A DNA stretch of 64,000 nucleotides from Dermatemys mawii (lineage: Eukaryota > Chordata > Testudines > Dermatemydidae), in assembly GCA_007922305.1 (NCBI GenBank), contig ML677386.1, positions 11,451,830 to 11,515,829 on the forward strand. The letters are read 5' to 3'. A program made the translations under genes and the position numbers. A model generated the notes under the pieces. That model had not been told where the DNA came from. It saw nothing but the letters and a program-made list of their open reading frames with translations, and searched no databases. Shown here in pieces: positions 61,501 through 63,903 of this stretch (position 1 is its first letter; the number at the start of each line of letters is the position of its first letter).

Positions 61501-61803
61501 GCGACCGGAGCAGCCCAGCCCGGCCAGCCCCGCACCGCTCCCGCCGGAGACTCCCCGCGCGCTCCACACCCCGCTGACCGAGCCCAGCCCCGCACTCACG
61601 TAGAGGGAGCCGACGCTGGAGCCGTAGAAGCGCAGCGGGGTGCTGAGCTCCAGGGGCGGGGAGCTCACGTCGTCCCCGGGCTCCAGCTCCGCGTCACCCC
61701 GCTCCCCGCCGAAGGGGAAGAGCAGCCCAGCGCCGGGCAGGCAGCCCCCGGGCACGGCCAGCGCCCACAGCAGCGCCCACCCCCAGCTCCGCCCGGGGAA
61801 CAT
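1464..61803 (-). CDS. NID1: nidogen-1 (entactin-1), complete 20-exon gene
   Basis: Secreted basement-membrane glycoprotein. In the known family it bridges laminin gamma-1 (through the C-terminal propeller) and collagen IV/perlecan (through the G2 barrel). The joined exons total 3768 nt, giving 1255 aa plus stop, with GT/AG at all 19 introns and no frame break. Domain order in residues: signal peptide about 1-28; NIDO about 100-265; variable linker about 265-385; EGF1 about 395-436; G2 beta-barrel about 440-670; EGF2-5 about 676-851, one exon each; thyroglobulin type-1 about 857-926 with its CWCV core; linker; YWTD propeller about 950-1215; EGF6 about 1217-1252. Exons 3, 6, 7, 8 and 15-20 are near-identical in phrasing to mammalian NID1 as I remember it, and this favours NID1 over NID2. 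Introns 4-13 are all phase 1. Only transcript evidence would confirm untranslated ends and alternative splicing. Confidence 0.97.
1586..3173 (-). other. NID1: NID1 intron 19
   Basis: An A/T microsatellite-like stretch lies at about 1607-1630, a 14-bp perfect palindrome at 1952-1965 and an L2-like tail at about 2490-2600. The rest is unrecognised. Confidence 0.8.
2490..2600 (+). mobile_element. L2/CORE-SINE-like 3' tail, diverged
   Basis: TAGCTCTGTGGGGCAAGGAC, then CTGCCTAGCACAGTAGGGCC and AGGTGCTACCATAATGC match the same tail as 14298. Confidence 0.5.
3174..3286 (-). CDS. NID1: NID1 exon 19: last propeller blade
   Basis: Encodes residues 1178-1216, phase 2 to phase 1. It contains [20 protein letters not shown] and [14 protein letters not shown], nearly identical to the mammalian propeller end. 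The acceptor is TGTGTACTGTAG and the donor GTAATT. Confidence 0.97.
3287..4545 (-). other. NID1: NID1 intron 18
   Basis: No repeat or exon that I can recognise. AT-rich. Confidence 0.8.
4546..4669 (-). CDS. NID1: NID1 exon 18: YWTD beta-propeller
   Basis: Encodes residues 1137-1178, phase 1 to phase 2. It reads [20 protein letters not shown], then [18 protein letters not shown]. The donor GTAGGT lies in an AGGAGGTAGGT context. I placed the junction so that frame and homology hold on both sides. The exon has no in-frame ATG near its start and is easily missed. Confidence 0.95.
4670..6222 (-). other. NID1: NID1 intron 17
   Basis: Half of it is the C-rich hAT element at 5128. A G run (13 or more G) lies near 4728-4741. 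Confidence 0.85.
5128..5889 (+). mobile_element. hAT-type non-autonomous element, C-rich core
   Basis: Terminal inverted repeats CAGGCGTGGGCAAAC and GTTGCCCACCCCTG enclose a strongly C-skewed core. The flanks match over 6 of 8 bases (atctatgg / ctctatga), consistent with a hAT 8-bp duplication. Related copies lie at 28590, 29550 and 44552. Long ORFs here are by-products of the C-rich sequence. Confidence 0.75.
6223..6380 (-). CDS. NID1: NID1 exon 17: YWTD beta-propeller
   Basis: Encodes residues 1084-1137, phase 2 to phase 1. It includes [20 protein letters not shown] and [12 protein letters not shown], then MLCWVDA. The acceptor is CCTATTCAG and the donor GTAAAG. Confidence 0.97.
6381..7516 (-). 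other. NID1: NID1 intron 16
   Basis: Contains one copy of the retroposon-like repeat at 7317 close to the exon 16 donor. The rest is unrecognised. Confidence 0.85.
7317..7466 (+). mobile_element. retroposon-like repeat copy (TGTGGCACCTTAAAGACTAAC family)
   Basis: Shares the segment GAGTCCTGTGGCACCTTAAA and the following AGCATAAGCTTTCGTG with copies at 33826, 34309 and 53282. It ends in an 11-bp perfect inverted repeat (7444-7454 and 7456-7466) around one base. I do not recall the family name with certainty. It is common in turtle genomes. Confidence 0.65.
7517..7688 (-). CDS. NID1: NID1 exon 16: YWTD beta-propeller
   Basis: Encodes residues 1027-1084, phase 1 to phase 2. It contains [20 protein letters not shown] and [18 protein letters not shown], the canonical propeller blade repeat that carries laminin gamma-1 binding in mammals. 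The donor GTATGT is about 50 nt from a repeat insertion in intron 16. Confidence 0.97.
9605..9790. mobile_element. possible DNA-transposon fragment
   Basis: CCCCTAGTGTGAACACAGTT and, further on, the partly inverse CCAACACTAGGAG suggest an old palindromic element. Weak. Confidence 0.3.
11901..12133 (+). mobile_element. Harbinger-type MITE
   Basis: Ends GGGTTTGTCTACACT and AGTGCAGCCATGCCC are imperfect inverted repeats of the GGGTATGTCTACACT type that also bounds the large Harbinger in intron 1. No coding capacity. Confidence 0.6.
12212..12440 (+). mobile_element. hAT-type MITE, copy 1
   Basis: Starts CAGTGGTTCTCAGA and ends TTGAGAACCTCTG (imperfect inverted repeats). The flanking 8-mers ctttagca and ctttagcg match 7 of 8. 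Homologous end to end to the element at 41017, including the internal ATAGCAAGCCTCTGAGTG stretch. Confidence 0.85.
14298..14418 (+). mobile_element. L2/CORE-SINE-like 3' tail
   Basis: Reads GATTGTAGGTTCGTTGGGGC, AGGGACTGTG and CAACATCTAGCATAATGG, and ends in an AATAATAA tract. This is the conserved tail pattern of amniote L2-like retroposons. Similar copies lie near 2490 and 59225. Confidence 0.5.
14627..14753 (-). CDS. NID1: NID1 exon 15: YWTD beta-propeller
   Basis: Encodes residues 985-1027, phase 0 to phase 1. It contains [20 protein letters not shown] and EPTTIIK, the first YWTD blade and its following strand. The acceptor is GACTTACAG and the donor GTAGCA. Confidence 0.97.
14754..16090 (-). 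other. NID1: NID1 intron 14
   Basis: No large repeat recognised. A stretch near 15744-15812 (CCAATTCTACTCTTATATCAG) resembles the small palindromic repeat at 24420. AT-rich otherwise. Confidence 0.8.
16091..16263 (-). CDS. NID1: NID1 exon 14: linker and entry to the beta-propeller
   Basis: Encodes residues 927-984, starting in phase 1 and ending in phase 0. It reads CLSTSAPP, then a divergent stretch, then [20 protein letters not shown], the first propeller strand of the family. The acceptor is ATCTGTCACCAAG, with a weak pyrimidine tract, and the donor GTGAGT. No start codon lies near its 5' end. Confidence 0.95.
16264..17203 (-). other. NID1: NID1 intron 13
   Basis: Most of this intron is one interspersed repeat (16440-17032) with a strong terminal hairpin. 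Confidence 0.85.
16440..17032 (+). mobile_element. interspersed repeat with terminal hairpin
   Basis: A GC-rich body is followed by inverted arms GGTATTTTTAGTAAAAGTCA (about 16922-16941) and TGACTTTTACTAAAAATACC (about 16992-17011). I recognise this pattern from turtle repeats but cannot assign a superfamily. Confidence 0.55.
17204..17428 (-). CDS. NID1: NID1 exon 13: thyroglobulin type-1 module
   Basis: Encodes residues 852-927, phase 1 at both ends. It carries the full type-1 signature: [17 protein letters not shown], then [10 protein letters not shown] and the closing PPC, whose cysteine codon is split with exon 14. The acceptor follows a long T tract (TTTTTTTTGCAG) and the donor is GTAAGT. 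Confidence 0.97.
19631..19715. mobile_element. small palindromic MITE
   Basis: The ends GTCCCAATCCTGCAAA and TTTGCAGGATTAGGGCC are imperfect inverse complements, enclosing about 50 bp. Confidence 0.5.
20040..20760 (+). repeat. interspersed repeat with internal direct duplication
   Basis: GC-richer block. Two units starting near 20241 and 20332 share GGGAGCT, AGCCTGGTAAA and CCCCAGGC with about 91-bp spacing. A shorter tandem (ACTATGCTAGAA twice) lies at about 20683-20712. It resembles a common turtle repeat, possibly LTR-derived. I cannot name it. Confidence 0.45.
21131..21819 (+). mobile_element. hAT-type non-autonomous element
   Basis: Starts CAGTGGTTCCCAAACTTTAA and ends AGCTTGGGAACCACTG. 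Flanking 8-mers tgctagat and tgctaaat match 7 of 8. No transposase ORF. Confidence 0.85.
22235..22620 (+). mobile_element. DNA-transposon-like repeat
   Basis: Starts in ATTAATTGCAGTTAACTCAC and continues through GAAATTTATTAAATATTTTT and TTACCTCATACAAGTACCAC. This is a repeat pattern that I recognise as widespread in turtles. Family name uncertain, far end lost. Confidence 0.5.
22640..22890 (+). mobile_element. CR1 LINE 3' end
   Basis: GTGGAACATCTTACCTAGGA, with a following stretch readable as the WNxLPR...VDS end of CR1 ORF2, is followed by CAGTGATGCCTTCTGGCCTT, the diagnostic CR1 3' UTR segment of reptiles. 5'-truncated. Confidence 0.6.
23788..23910 (-). CDS. NID1: NID1 exon 12: EGF-like module 5 (calcium-binding type) with a second RGD
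   Basis: Encodes residues 811-852, phase 1 at both ends. The DVDEC start and [12 protein letters not shown] hydroxylation pattern mark a calcium-binding EGF. Residues 842-844 read RGD (bases 23818-23810), where I recall QGD in the human protein. The acceptor is TTTTACAG and the donor GTAAAG. Confidence 0.96.
23911..24777 (-). other. NID1: NID1 intron 11
   Basis: Holds two short palindromic repeats, at about 23998-24122 (GTGCCAAAGTGACTTAGGAG at one end, with its inverse at the other) and about 24418-24492. Nothing else seen. Confidence 0.8.
24418..24492. mobile_element. small palindromic MITE
   Basis: GGGCCACATCCTCAACTG and, inverted, CAACTGAGGATCTGACC are imperfect inverse complements, with a GATTTATACCA motif. 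Related to 45296 and probably 15744. Confidence 0.55.
24778..24921 (-). CDS. NID1: NID1 exon 11: EGF-like module 4
   Basis: Encodes residues 763-811, phase 1 at both ends. It has a six-cysteine EGF core, [20 protein letters not shown], followed by [10 protein letters not shown]. The first ten or so residues (AVEHVKNH) differ from mammals. The acceptor is AACTTACAG and the donor GTGCGT. Confidence 0.96.
26458..26570 (+). mobile_element. partial hAT element (same family as 51317)
   Basis: Starts CAGGGCTGGCTCCAGG and shares AGCACGTGCCTGGGGCAGC with the complete copy at 51317. Its far end is replaced by the adjacent MITE at 26573. Confidence 0.55.
26573..26851 (+). mobile_element. Harbinger-type MITE
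   Basis: Ends GGGCTTGTCTTCACTAG and CTAGTGAAGATCAGCCC are near-perfect inverted repeats, flanked by AAA on both sides (possible 3-bp duplication). An inner hairpin TTCAGCTACGTTA/TAACGTAGCTGAA lies at about 26779-26806. CG-rich inside. Related to the element at 36972. Confidence 0.75.
28590..29219 (+). mobile_element. C-rich hAT-type element, copy 2
   Basis: Same family as 5128: TTGTATGGAGGGC near the start, a C-skewed core, then GCCGGATGTGGCCCG and the end GTTTGCCCACTCCTG. The left terminal repeat is missing or diverged. Confidence 0.65.
29550..30066 (-). mobile_element. C-rich hAT-type element, copy 3, inverted
   Basis: Reverse orientation. The end GTTTGCCCACTCCTG at 30052-30066 is the element's left terminal repeat, preceded by GGCCCTCGGGCCAAAAT. 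The other end is truncated. With copy 2 it forms an inverted pair about 330 bp apart. Confidence 0.65.
30174..30484 (+). mobile_element. hAT-type MITE with perfect 8-bp duplication
   Basis: Starts CAGGGGTAGGCAACCTATGG and ends AGGTTGCCAACCCCGG, flanked by gtatacag on both sides (30166-30173 and 30485-30492). A second copy runs off the window end at 63904. Confidence 0.88.
30939..31067 (-). CDS. NID1: NID1 exon 10: EGF-like module 3 (calcium-binding type)
   Basis: Encodes residues 720-763, phase 1 at both ends. The DINEC start and the [12 protein letters not shown] pattern (C-x-N-x4-F-x-C-x-C, the Asp/Asn hydroxylation motif) mark a calcium-binding EGF. The acceptor is CACTTTCCAG and the donor GTGAGT. 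Confidence 0.96.
31068..33666 (-). other. NID1: NID1 intron 9
   Basis: A short AAAT-type microsatellite at about 31149-31183, otherwise no repeat or exon that I recognise. It is one of the few introns without an obvious large transposon. Confidence 0.85.
31149..31183 (+). repeat. AAAT microsatellite
   Basis: About eight AAAT-type units. Confidence 0.85.
33667..33810 (-). CDS. NID1: NID1 exon 9: EGF-like module 2 with RGD
   Basis: Encodes residues 672-720, phase 1 at both ends. It is a six-cysteine EGF module with the conserved [14 protein letters not shown] start and an RGD tripeptide at residues 712-714 (bases 33691-33683). This is the same place as the known RGD of mammalian nidogen-1. 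The donor is GTATGG. The acceptor tract directly abuts a repeat insertion (see findings). Confidence 0.97.
33826..33908 (+). mobile_element. retroposon-like repeat, copy beside exon 9
   Basis: Same family as 7317: AGAGAGGTAGCCGTGTTAGT, then GAGTCCTGTGGCACCTTAAA, running into the N gap. It starts about 15 bp from the exon 9 splice acceptor. Confidence 0.75.
33909..34308. other. assembly gap (400 N)
   Basis: Exactly 400 N in intron 8. The round size suggests an estimated or placeholder length. It is flanked by inverted copies of one repeat, which may be why assembly failed here. Confidence 0.99.
34309..34423 (-). mobile_element. retroposon-like repeat, inverted partner across the gap
   Basis: Inverse complement of the 7317 family: CACTGCATGCATCC, then AGTGGGTATTAGCCCAC, then AAGGTGCCACAGGACTC. 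The following ttaaaaaaagatt (34424-34436) resembles ttaaaaaagaaagatt at 33814-33829, so the whole interval may be one insertion with a duplicated target. Confidence 0.7.
35707..35952 (-). CDS. NID1: NID1 exon 8: G2 beta-barrel, part 3
   Basis: Encodes residues 590-672, phase 1 at both ends. It begins [19 protein letters not shown] and includes [15 protein letters not shown] and [22 protein letters not shown], closing the barrel. The donor is GTACGT and the acceptor TTGTATTTCAG. Confidence 0.97.
35953..37708 (-). other. NID1: NID1 intron 7
   Basis: Contains a Harbinger-type MITE (36972) and a probable small palindromic repeat near 36425-36560. Otherwise nothing recognised. Confidence 0.85.
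36972..37266 (+). mobile_element. Harbinger-type MITE
   Basis: Ends GCCTTGGTCTACACT and AGTACAGACATACCC (imperfect inverted repeats). It shares the inner TCAGCTAC/GTAGCTGA hairpin and GATAAATC motif with the element at 26573. Confidence 0.65.
37709..37909 (-). CDS. NID1: NID1 exon 7: G2 beta-barrel, part 2
   Basis: Encodes residues 523-590, phase 1 at both ends. It includes [12 protein letters not shown], the [12 protein letters not shown] strand and [17 protein letters not shown]. All are hallmark G2F strands. The acceptor is TTTCTAG and the donor GTAAGA. Confidence 0.97.
37941..37970. repeat. 15-bp tandem duplication
   Basis: AGTTTGAATCCATCT occurs twice head to tail, 32-61 nt upstream of the exon 7 acceptor on the gene strand. 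Confidence 0.9.
39227..39329. mobile_element. palindromic MITE with perfect 15-bp ends
   Basis: GTGAGATTTTCAAAA at 39227-39241 and its exact inverse complement at 39315-39329 enclose 73 bp. Fragments of similar composition lie near 24000, 35460 and 47375. Confidence 0.7.
40268..40390 (+). mobile_element. hAT-like end fragment
   Basis: GGGTTCTCAACCTTTTTCTT, then CTCCACGGCCCACCTGCACC. It resembles a common turtle hAT-type repeat end. No second end found. Confidence 0.4.
40435..40686 (-). CDS. NID1: NID1 exon 6: G2 beta-barrel, part 1
   Basis: Encodes residues 439-523, phase 1 at both ends. It begins [17 protein letters not shown] and includes [16 protein letters not shown] and [14 protein letters not shown], the best-conserved part of the nidogen G2F domain. 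This is the GFP-like barrel that binds perlecan and collagen IV in mammals. The acceptor is TTTGCCAG and the donor GTGACC. Confidence 0.97.
41017..41235 (+). mobile_element. hAT-type MITE, copy 2
   Basis: Starts CAGTGGTTCTCAAACTT and ends AGTTTGAGAAGCCCTG. Flanking ttacagca / ttataaca match 6 of 8, both differences transitions. Same family as 12212. Confidence 0.85.
41339..42350 (+). mobile_element. hAT-type element with perfect 8-bp duplication and nested MITE
   Basis: Starts CAGTGTTTTTCAAAGTTTGG and ends ATGTTTGAAAACCACTG, flanked on both sides by ccctaaag (41331-41338 and 42351-42358). The C-rich body produces long spurious ORFs. A second, smaller MITE sits inside at 41915. Confidence 0.9.
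41915..42026 (+). mobile_element. hAT MITE nested in the element at 41339
   Basis: TTTTATAGGGACAGTCTCAA, then TATATAGGTTCCTATTA and ACACTTGCTGTCTGGTCACC match, in inverse orientation, the intact copy at 56532. Ends roughly TAAGG-A-GACCA and TGGTCACCCTA. Confidence 0.75.
44552..44620 (+). mobile_element. fragment of the C-rich hAT family
   Basis: CATGTGGCCCACGGGCCGTA followed by GTTTGCCCACCCCTG is the right end of the 5128 family. The left part is absent. Confidence 0.6.
44935..45084 (-). CDS. NID1: NID1 exon 5: EGF-like module 1
   Basis: Encodes residues 389-439, phase 1 at both ends. It contains a six-cysteine EGF module with the [14 protein letters not shown] start and the [15 protein letters not shown] end typical of nidogen EGF1, which links the G1-linker to the G2 barrel. 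The acceptor is TTCCTACAG and the donor GTAATT. Confidence 0.97.
45085..46454 (-). other. NID1: NID1 intron 4
   Basis: Holds a palindromic repeat at about 45296-45395 (CAGACCCTCAACTG end, with TCAGGTCC at the other end) related to the one at 24420. The remainder is unremarkable. Confidence 0.85.
46455..46885 (-). CDS. NID1: NID1 exon 4: end of G1 and the variable linker
   Basis: Encodes residues 245-389 and is the largest exon (431 bp). It starts with the conserved GIWVFEIGS end of the NIDO region, then an acidic patch with a tyrosine (DDDEQYQE), then a Gln/Pro/Ser/Thr-rich stretch that aligns poorly with mammals, and ends in the conserved [13 protein letters not shown]. In mammalian nidogen-1 this linker is flexible, protease-sensitive and tyrosine-sulfated. 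The acidic tyrosine here could be a sulfation site (inference). The donor is GTAAGG. Confidence 0.95.
46886..47657 (-). other. NID1: NID1 intron 3
   Basis: Short intron. A fragment near 47375-47480 with repeated TTTTCAAAA motifs resembles the small palindromic MITE seen at 39227. Confidence 0.85.
47658..47887 (-). CDS. NID1: NID1 exon 3: second half of NIDO domain
   Basis: Encodes residues 169-245; the last codon is split 2+1 with exon 4. It opens with [17 protein letters not shown], which matches mammalian NID1 as I remember it, and continues through [10 protein letters not shown] to the NDEESIRNL segment that closes the G1 globule. The donor is GTATGC. Confidence 0.97.
47888..49557 (-). 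other. NID1: NID1 intron 2
   Basis: No repeat or exon that I can identify with confidence. AT-rich, with a GC-richer block at about 48900-49320. Confidence 0.85.
49558..49857 (-). CDS. NID1: NID1 exon 2: first half of NIDO domain
   Basis: Encodes residues 69-168, exactly 100 codons, phase 0 at both ends (acceptor CTATTAG, donor GTGAAT). It carries the strongly conserved NIDO core [21 protein letters not shown] and the following VVIVTW strand. The NIDO domain is shared by nidogens and other extracellular proteins. In nidogen it forms the N-terminal G1 globule. Confidence 0.97.
50344..50652 (+). mobile_element. hAT-type MITE
   Basis: Starts CAGGGCTGGCCTTAGGG and ends CATAAGGCCAACCCTG. Flanking tatagaag / gatggaag match 6 of 8. 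C-rich body. Confidence 0.7.
50737..50825. mobile_element. small palindromic MITE
   Basis: The ends GCCAGATTCT and AGAATCTGGAC are inverse complements, enclosing a loosely palindromic middle (CCATTAGTGTCAATGGAG). Confidence 0.55.
51317..51609 (+). mobile_element. hAT-type MITE nested in the Harbinger
   Basis: Starts CAGGGCCGGCTC and ends GAGCCGCCCCCG (inverted repeats). Flanking ccacaatg / ccacaata match 7 of 8. Younger than its Harbinger host. Confidence 0.82.
51778..53230 (+). pseudogene. Harbinger Myb/SANT-like DNA-binding ORF, broken
   Basis: Short stretches in shifting frames read as the trihelix/Myb-like partner protein of Harbinger transposases. They include a PAWS-like start (about 51795), YRVKVKEL...YHKT (about 51960), [13 protein letters not shown] (about 52045) and, near the end, [13 protein letters not shown] followed by a KKQELNEW segment (about 53085-53165). 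Stops and frameshifts separate them, so no functional product is expected. Confidence 0.6.
53282..53362 (-). mobile_element. retroposon-like repeat nested in the Harbinger
   Basis: Inverse complement of the 7317 family (AAGTGGGTATTAGCCCACGA, then AAGGTGCCACAGGACTC). Flanked by agcagatacta (53271-53281) and agcagacacta (53363-53373), an 11-bp duplication with one mismatch. This length suits retroposition more than hAT. Confidence 0.75.
54170..55245 (-). pseudogene. HARBI1-like: HARBI1-like Harbinger nuclease (transposase), broken
   Basis: The N-terminal part (55245-54890) includes [19 protein letters not shown] and RMRKATFM. A frameshift near 54885-54900 leads into a frame with [20 protein letters not shown] and the catalytic AIDGTHIPI (first Asp). 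After the first in-frame stop (54448-54446, where the family usually has Trp) the same frame still reads ILGDPAYPL (second Asp) and [10 protein letters not shown] (Glu near 54217-54215), with at least two more stops. All three DDE residues are therefore recognisable but the gene is dead. Confidence 0.85.
55401..55450. repeat. perfect 16-bp hairpin, probably a tiny MITE core
   Basis: CTTGCACCAAAATAAC (55401-55416) and its exact inverse complement (55435-55450) with an 18-bp loop. Flanking sequence (about 55378-55470) is loosely palindromic too. It lies just outside the Harbinger right end. Confidence 0.7.
55939..56143 (+). mobile_element. tRNA-derived SINE with CR1-like tail
   Basis: The tRNA-related head has an A-box-like GCTCAGTGG and B-box-like GAGTTCAATCC. 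The body leads to the tail GGTTGGACTAGATGATCTCC, CCTTCCAACCCTGATATTCT and ATGATTC, which is shared with turtle CR1 LINEs. This structure is typical of the turtle polIII/SINE (Cry-type) family and is the best taxonomic marker in the window. Confidence 0.88.
56532..56650 (+). mobile_element. hAT MITE (119 bp) with perfect 8-bp duplication
   Basis: Terminal repeats TAGGGTGGCCAGA and TCTGGTCACCTTA, flanked on both sides by ttctgaag (56524-56531 and 56651-56658). An inner G run lies at about 56565-56576. A nested relative is at 41915. Confidence 0.9.
59225..59345 (+). mobile_element. L2/CORE-SINE-like 3' tail
   Basis: GATTGCAAGCTCTTTGG, AAAAGGGACTTTTTGTTCT and CACTTAGGCACTACAATAAT, followed by an AATA tract, match the tail at 14298. 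Confidence 0.5.
60912..61066 (+). mobile_element. probable hAT-type remnant
   Basis: TAGTGGTTTTTCACCCTGTG, then CCATGGACCCCTGGGGGTC, then long A runs and GGTGGTTTGAAAAAGTG. The left part looks like hAT families with an AGTGGTTTTCA end. The right end is unclear. Confidence 0.4.
61280..61299 (+). repeat. GT/G simple repeat
   Basis: Alternating GT followed by a G run, about 300 nt into intron 1 from the exon 1 donor. Confidence 0.7.
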
Positions 61804-61905
61804 CCTCGCTTCGCCCGCCGGCGCCTCCCTGCACAGCGCGCGGCAGCAGCTCCAGCGCGGGCGGCGGAATTTATGAAGCCCCCAAAGTTTTAAACCCAGC
61901 CAGGG
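61380..61905. promoter_or_regulatory. NID1: CpG-rich block over exon 1
   Basis: GC-rich and visibly dense in CG dinucleotides, unlike the AT-rich surroundings. It spans exon 1 and the start of intron 1, as expected for a CpG-island promoter. Boundaries were judged by eye. Confidence 0.55.
61600..61803 (-). CDS. NID1: NID1 exon 1 (coding part): signal peptide and N-terminus
   Basis: Encodes residues 1-68 and ends in phase 0 at TAC followed by donor GTGAGT. The ATG at 61803-61801 has A at -3 and opens a typical signal sequence: a basic start, then an Ala/Leu/Trp core. The acidic FPFG...ELEPGDD stretch matches the start of mature nidogen-1. The frame stays open upstream, but no earlier ATG gives a signal peptide, so I chose this start. 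The exon is very GC-rich and lies in a CpG-rich block. Confidence 0.93.
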
Positions 61906-61995
61906 CTGGGGCGGGGAGAGGAGAGGGGGACTCCTGAAGGGCTGAGGAACCAACCAATGAACAGGGCAGCTCCGAGGAAATCAGCCAATCACAAT
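61830..61995 (-). promoter_or_regulatory. NID1: NID1 core promoter candidate
   Basis: Just upstream of the ATG are a GC box (GGGGCGGGG, about 61907-61915) and two CCAAT motifs on the plus strand (61954-61958 and 61984-61988; ATTGG on the gene strand). There are also AT-rich TATA-like stretches (TTTAAAA near 61886-61892, CATAAATT near 61866-61873). If one of these acts as a TATA box, the 5' UTR would be only about 40-60 nt. No start site can be read from sequence alone. Confidence 0.4.
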
Positions 61996-63903
61996 TGGAG
62001 GGGAAGGGCTCCCCCCCTACCACCGCATCCCAACCAAACCCCATCAGTACGTGTCTTTCGTACCAGATCAATCAATAACCTCCCCCCCCCCCATCAGCCT
62101 GAGTTTTTCCCCCTACTAACCCCATCCCCGACCCCAGGGTACTCCCGCCACCACTCCGGACTCAGCCCCACTGGGCCATAACTCACCCGCCCAATAACAT
62201 CTCTTTGCAGTCACTTGAATTATTTGTGTAAGTTTTGAAAATGAAGCAGATCCCCTGTAACGCGCTCCCTCCTACTCTCATGTTGATGCGGTAATTCCCT
62301 TAAGAAAACCAACGAAGTTCCCTGACTGTGGAAAATACAATAGATTCCAACAAGGGACGGGAGTGCTCATGGGCAGAGCAGTAGCAAACTCAGATGAAAA
62401 GTAGATACAGTAGTACATTTCCCAAGAGAGAAAAAATTGTAAAACAATGCTTTTCACCCTATTTCCGTTCTTATGTGGAAAAAATGTATATACAACAAAT
62501 ATACATGTAAGATACCTTTACATGTGGGAAAGGAGAGAGATAATTAATTTTCTTGTACACTCTCTTCCTTAATTTTGGAGTTTAGATCAGACAGTTCAGT
62601 TTACACGAGAGAAACACAACTCTGTACTTCTAGGAGTACTCAGAATTTATTTTGCAGGGATGGTGCCATATCCCACCAGATTAGGCTGTTCTGATGTGGC
62701 TACAAATCCTTCTTTTGTCTGAATTTAGAGGCATAAGAACTCTTGGAAGCTGGAGGATTCTTGTAATATATAAGAATTTTATAAGAAGACTGGATATTTA
62801 AATAGTTGTGTCTGTATATTTGCATCAGTAATGCCATTGATGTCATAAGTTCTTTGACCCTGTCTGGATTTTTTTAAAAAGTTCTTTCAATTTAGCCAAT
62901 GTTATTTTCGACATACAAATATTTTCACTTTGTGTGCTATTTCCATTGTGTATGAATATTGAGGTGTATTTGTAACAAGTCAACAACAATATTTTATTAA
63001 GAGTGTCCTGTTGTGCATTTTTACTGACATCTGGAACAGGGGTGAAAAAGCATTCACAAAGATTACTTATTATCTTGGGAGACATTACAAACCCAAAGCA
63101 GAATTGACAAATTATGCAGTTTTCAATTAAAAATGAGAGCAAGAAATATATTCAGAAACAACCTGGAATTCTACCAACTAATACATTATGGGGGAAATAT
63201 AATCCAGAACAAGAATGGATACCAGGTTTTCACTAACAAATTAGATATGATAGTTTACAAAGAAATACACTGTCAAAAATTCCAATGAGATTTTGTGCCA
63301 CATACAAGCAGGCATTATTATGTTACAGACTAGGAAGATGATTGTCCCTTTATGGATGTTGTGACACTATTTTTAGTAGATAATTTCTGAATATTTCAAT
63401 GCCGGAAAGATACATATTAAAAAATATTGGCGGTAATTCAGAGAAAAGCATTAACTATTATTAGAGGACTAGAGGGAATGACATACAAGGTATTATTAAT
63501 GAACTAATTATGTATTCTGTAGCTTGGCCAAATGGCAACTGCAAGGGGACTTAATTACCGTCTCTTGTTATGGACACGCTCATCCTCCAGTACACATATG
63601 AAAGGCATAAATACCAAAGAGGGGAATGAATTATTTAGGGTGGGCCCAACTGTCAAAAATGAGAGTGATAGGCTCAAAATAACTGAAGGAAAACATGATC
63701 TAAGTATCAGAAAATGTTTAACAGTGAGATTTAGAAAATCACAGATTAGACATGGGCGAAGCACCATCCCTGGAGTCACGTAATGCTAGACTGGATAGAA
63801 TATTGAAGACTCTGTTGCAGGGAACAATCCTGCATTTGCCTTTGGGGAAAAGGACAAGATGATTCAATAAATTTTTTCCATCTCCAGCTTCTATGATTAT
63901 AGA
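61996..63903. other. 5' flank of NID1, no gene seen
   Basis: Below 62200 it is C-rich, including a C run near 62078-62088. Above that it is AT-rich with only short uninformative ORFs. I see no conserved exon and no recognisable repeat. Confidence 0.5.

Larger units (their letters stand above)
49858..61599 (-). other. NID1: NID1 intron 1
   Basis: The largest intron (11.7 kb). It holds the decayed Harbinger transposon, hAT elements (50344, 51317, 56532), a tRNA-derived SINE, a hairpin MITE, an L2-like tail and a probable hAT remnant near 60912. The stretches 56860-59200 and 59350-60900 show nothing recognisable beyond AT-rich sequence. Confidence 0.9.

Noticed and set aside
1464..61803. NID2 instead of NID1
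   Set aside because: Module count (EGF1, G2, four EGFs, one thyroglobulin module, propeller, one EGF), length and near-identical stretches match NID1. NID2 has two thyroglobulin modules, as I remember it.
61279..61893. 204-codon plus-strand ORF over exon 1
   Set aside because: It is the GC-rich antisense shadow of NID1 exon 1 and its promoter.
62200..63900. A neighbouring upstream gene
   Set aside because: Short ORFs only, with no splice-consistent conserved exon and no CpG-rich promoter beyond that of NID1.
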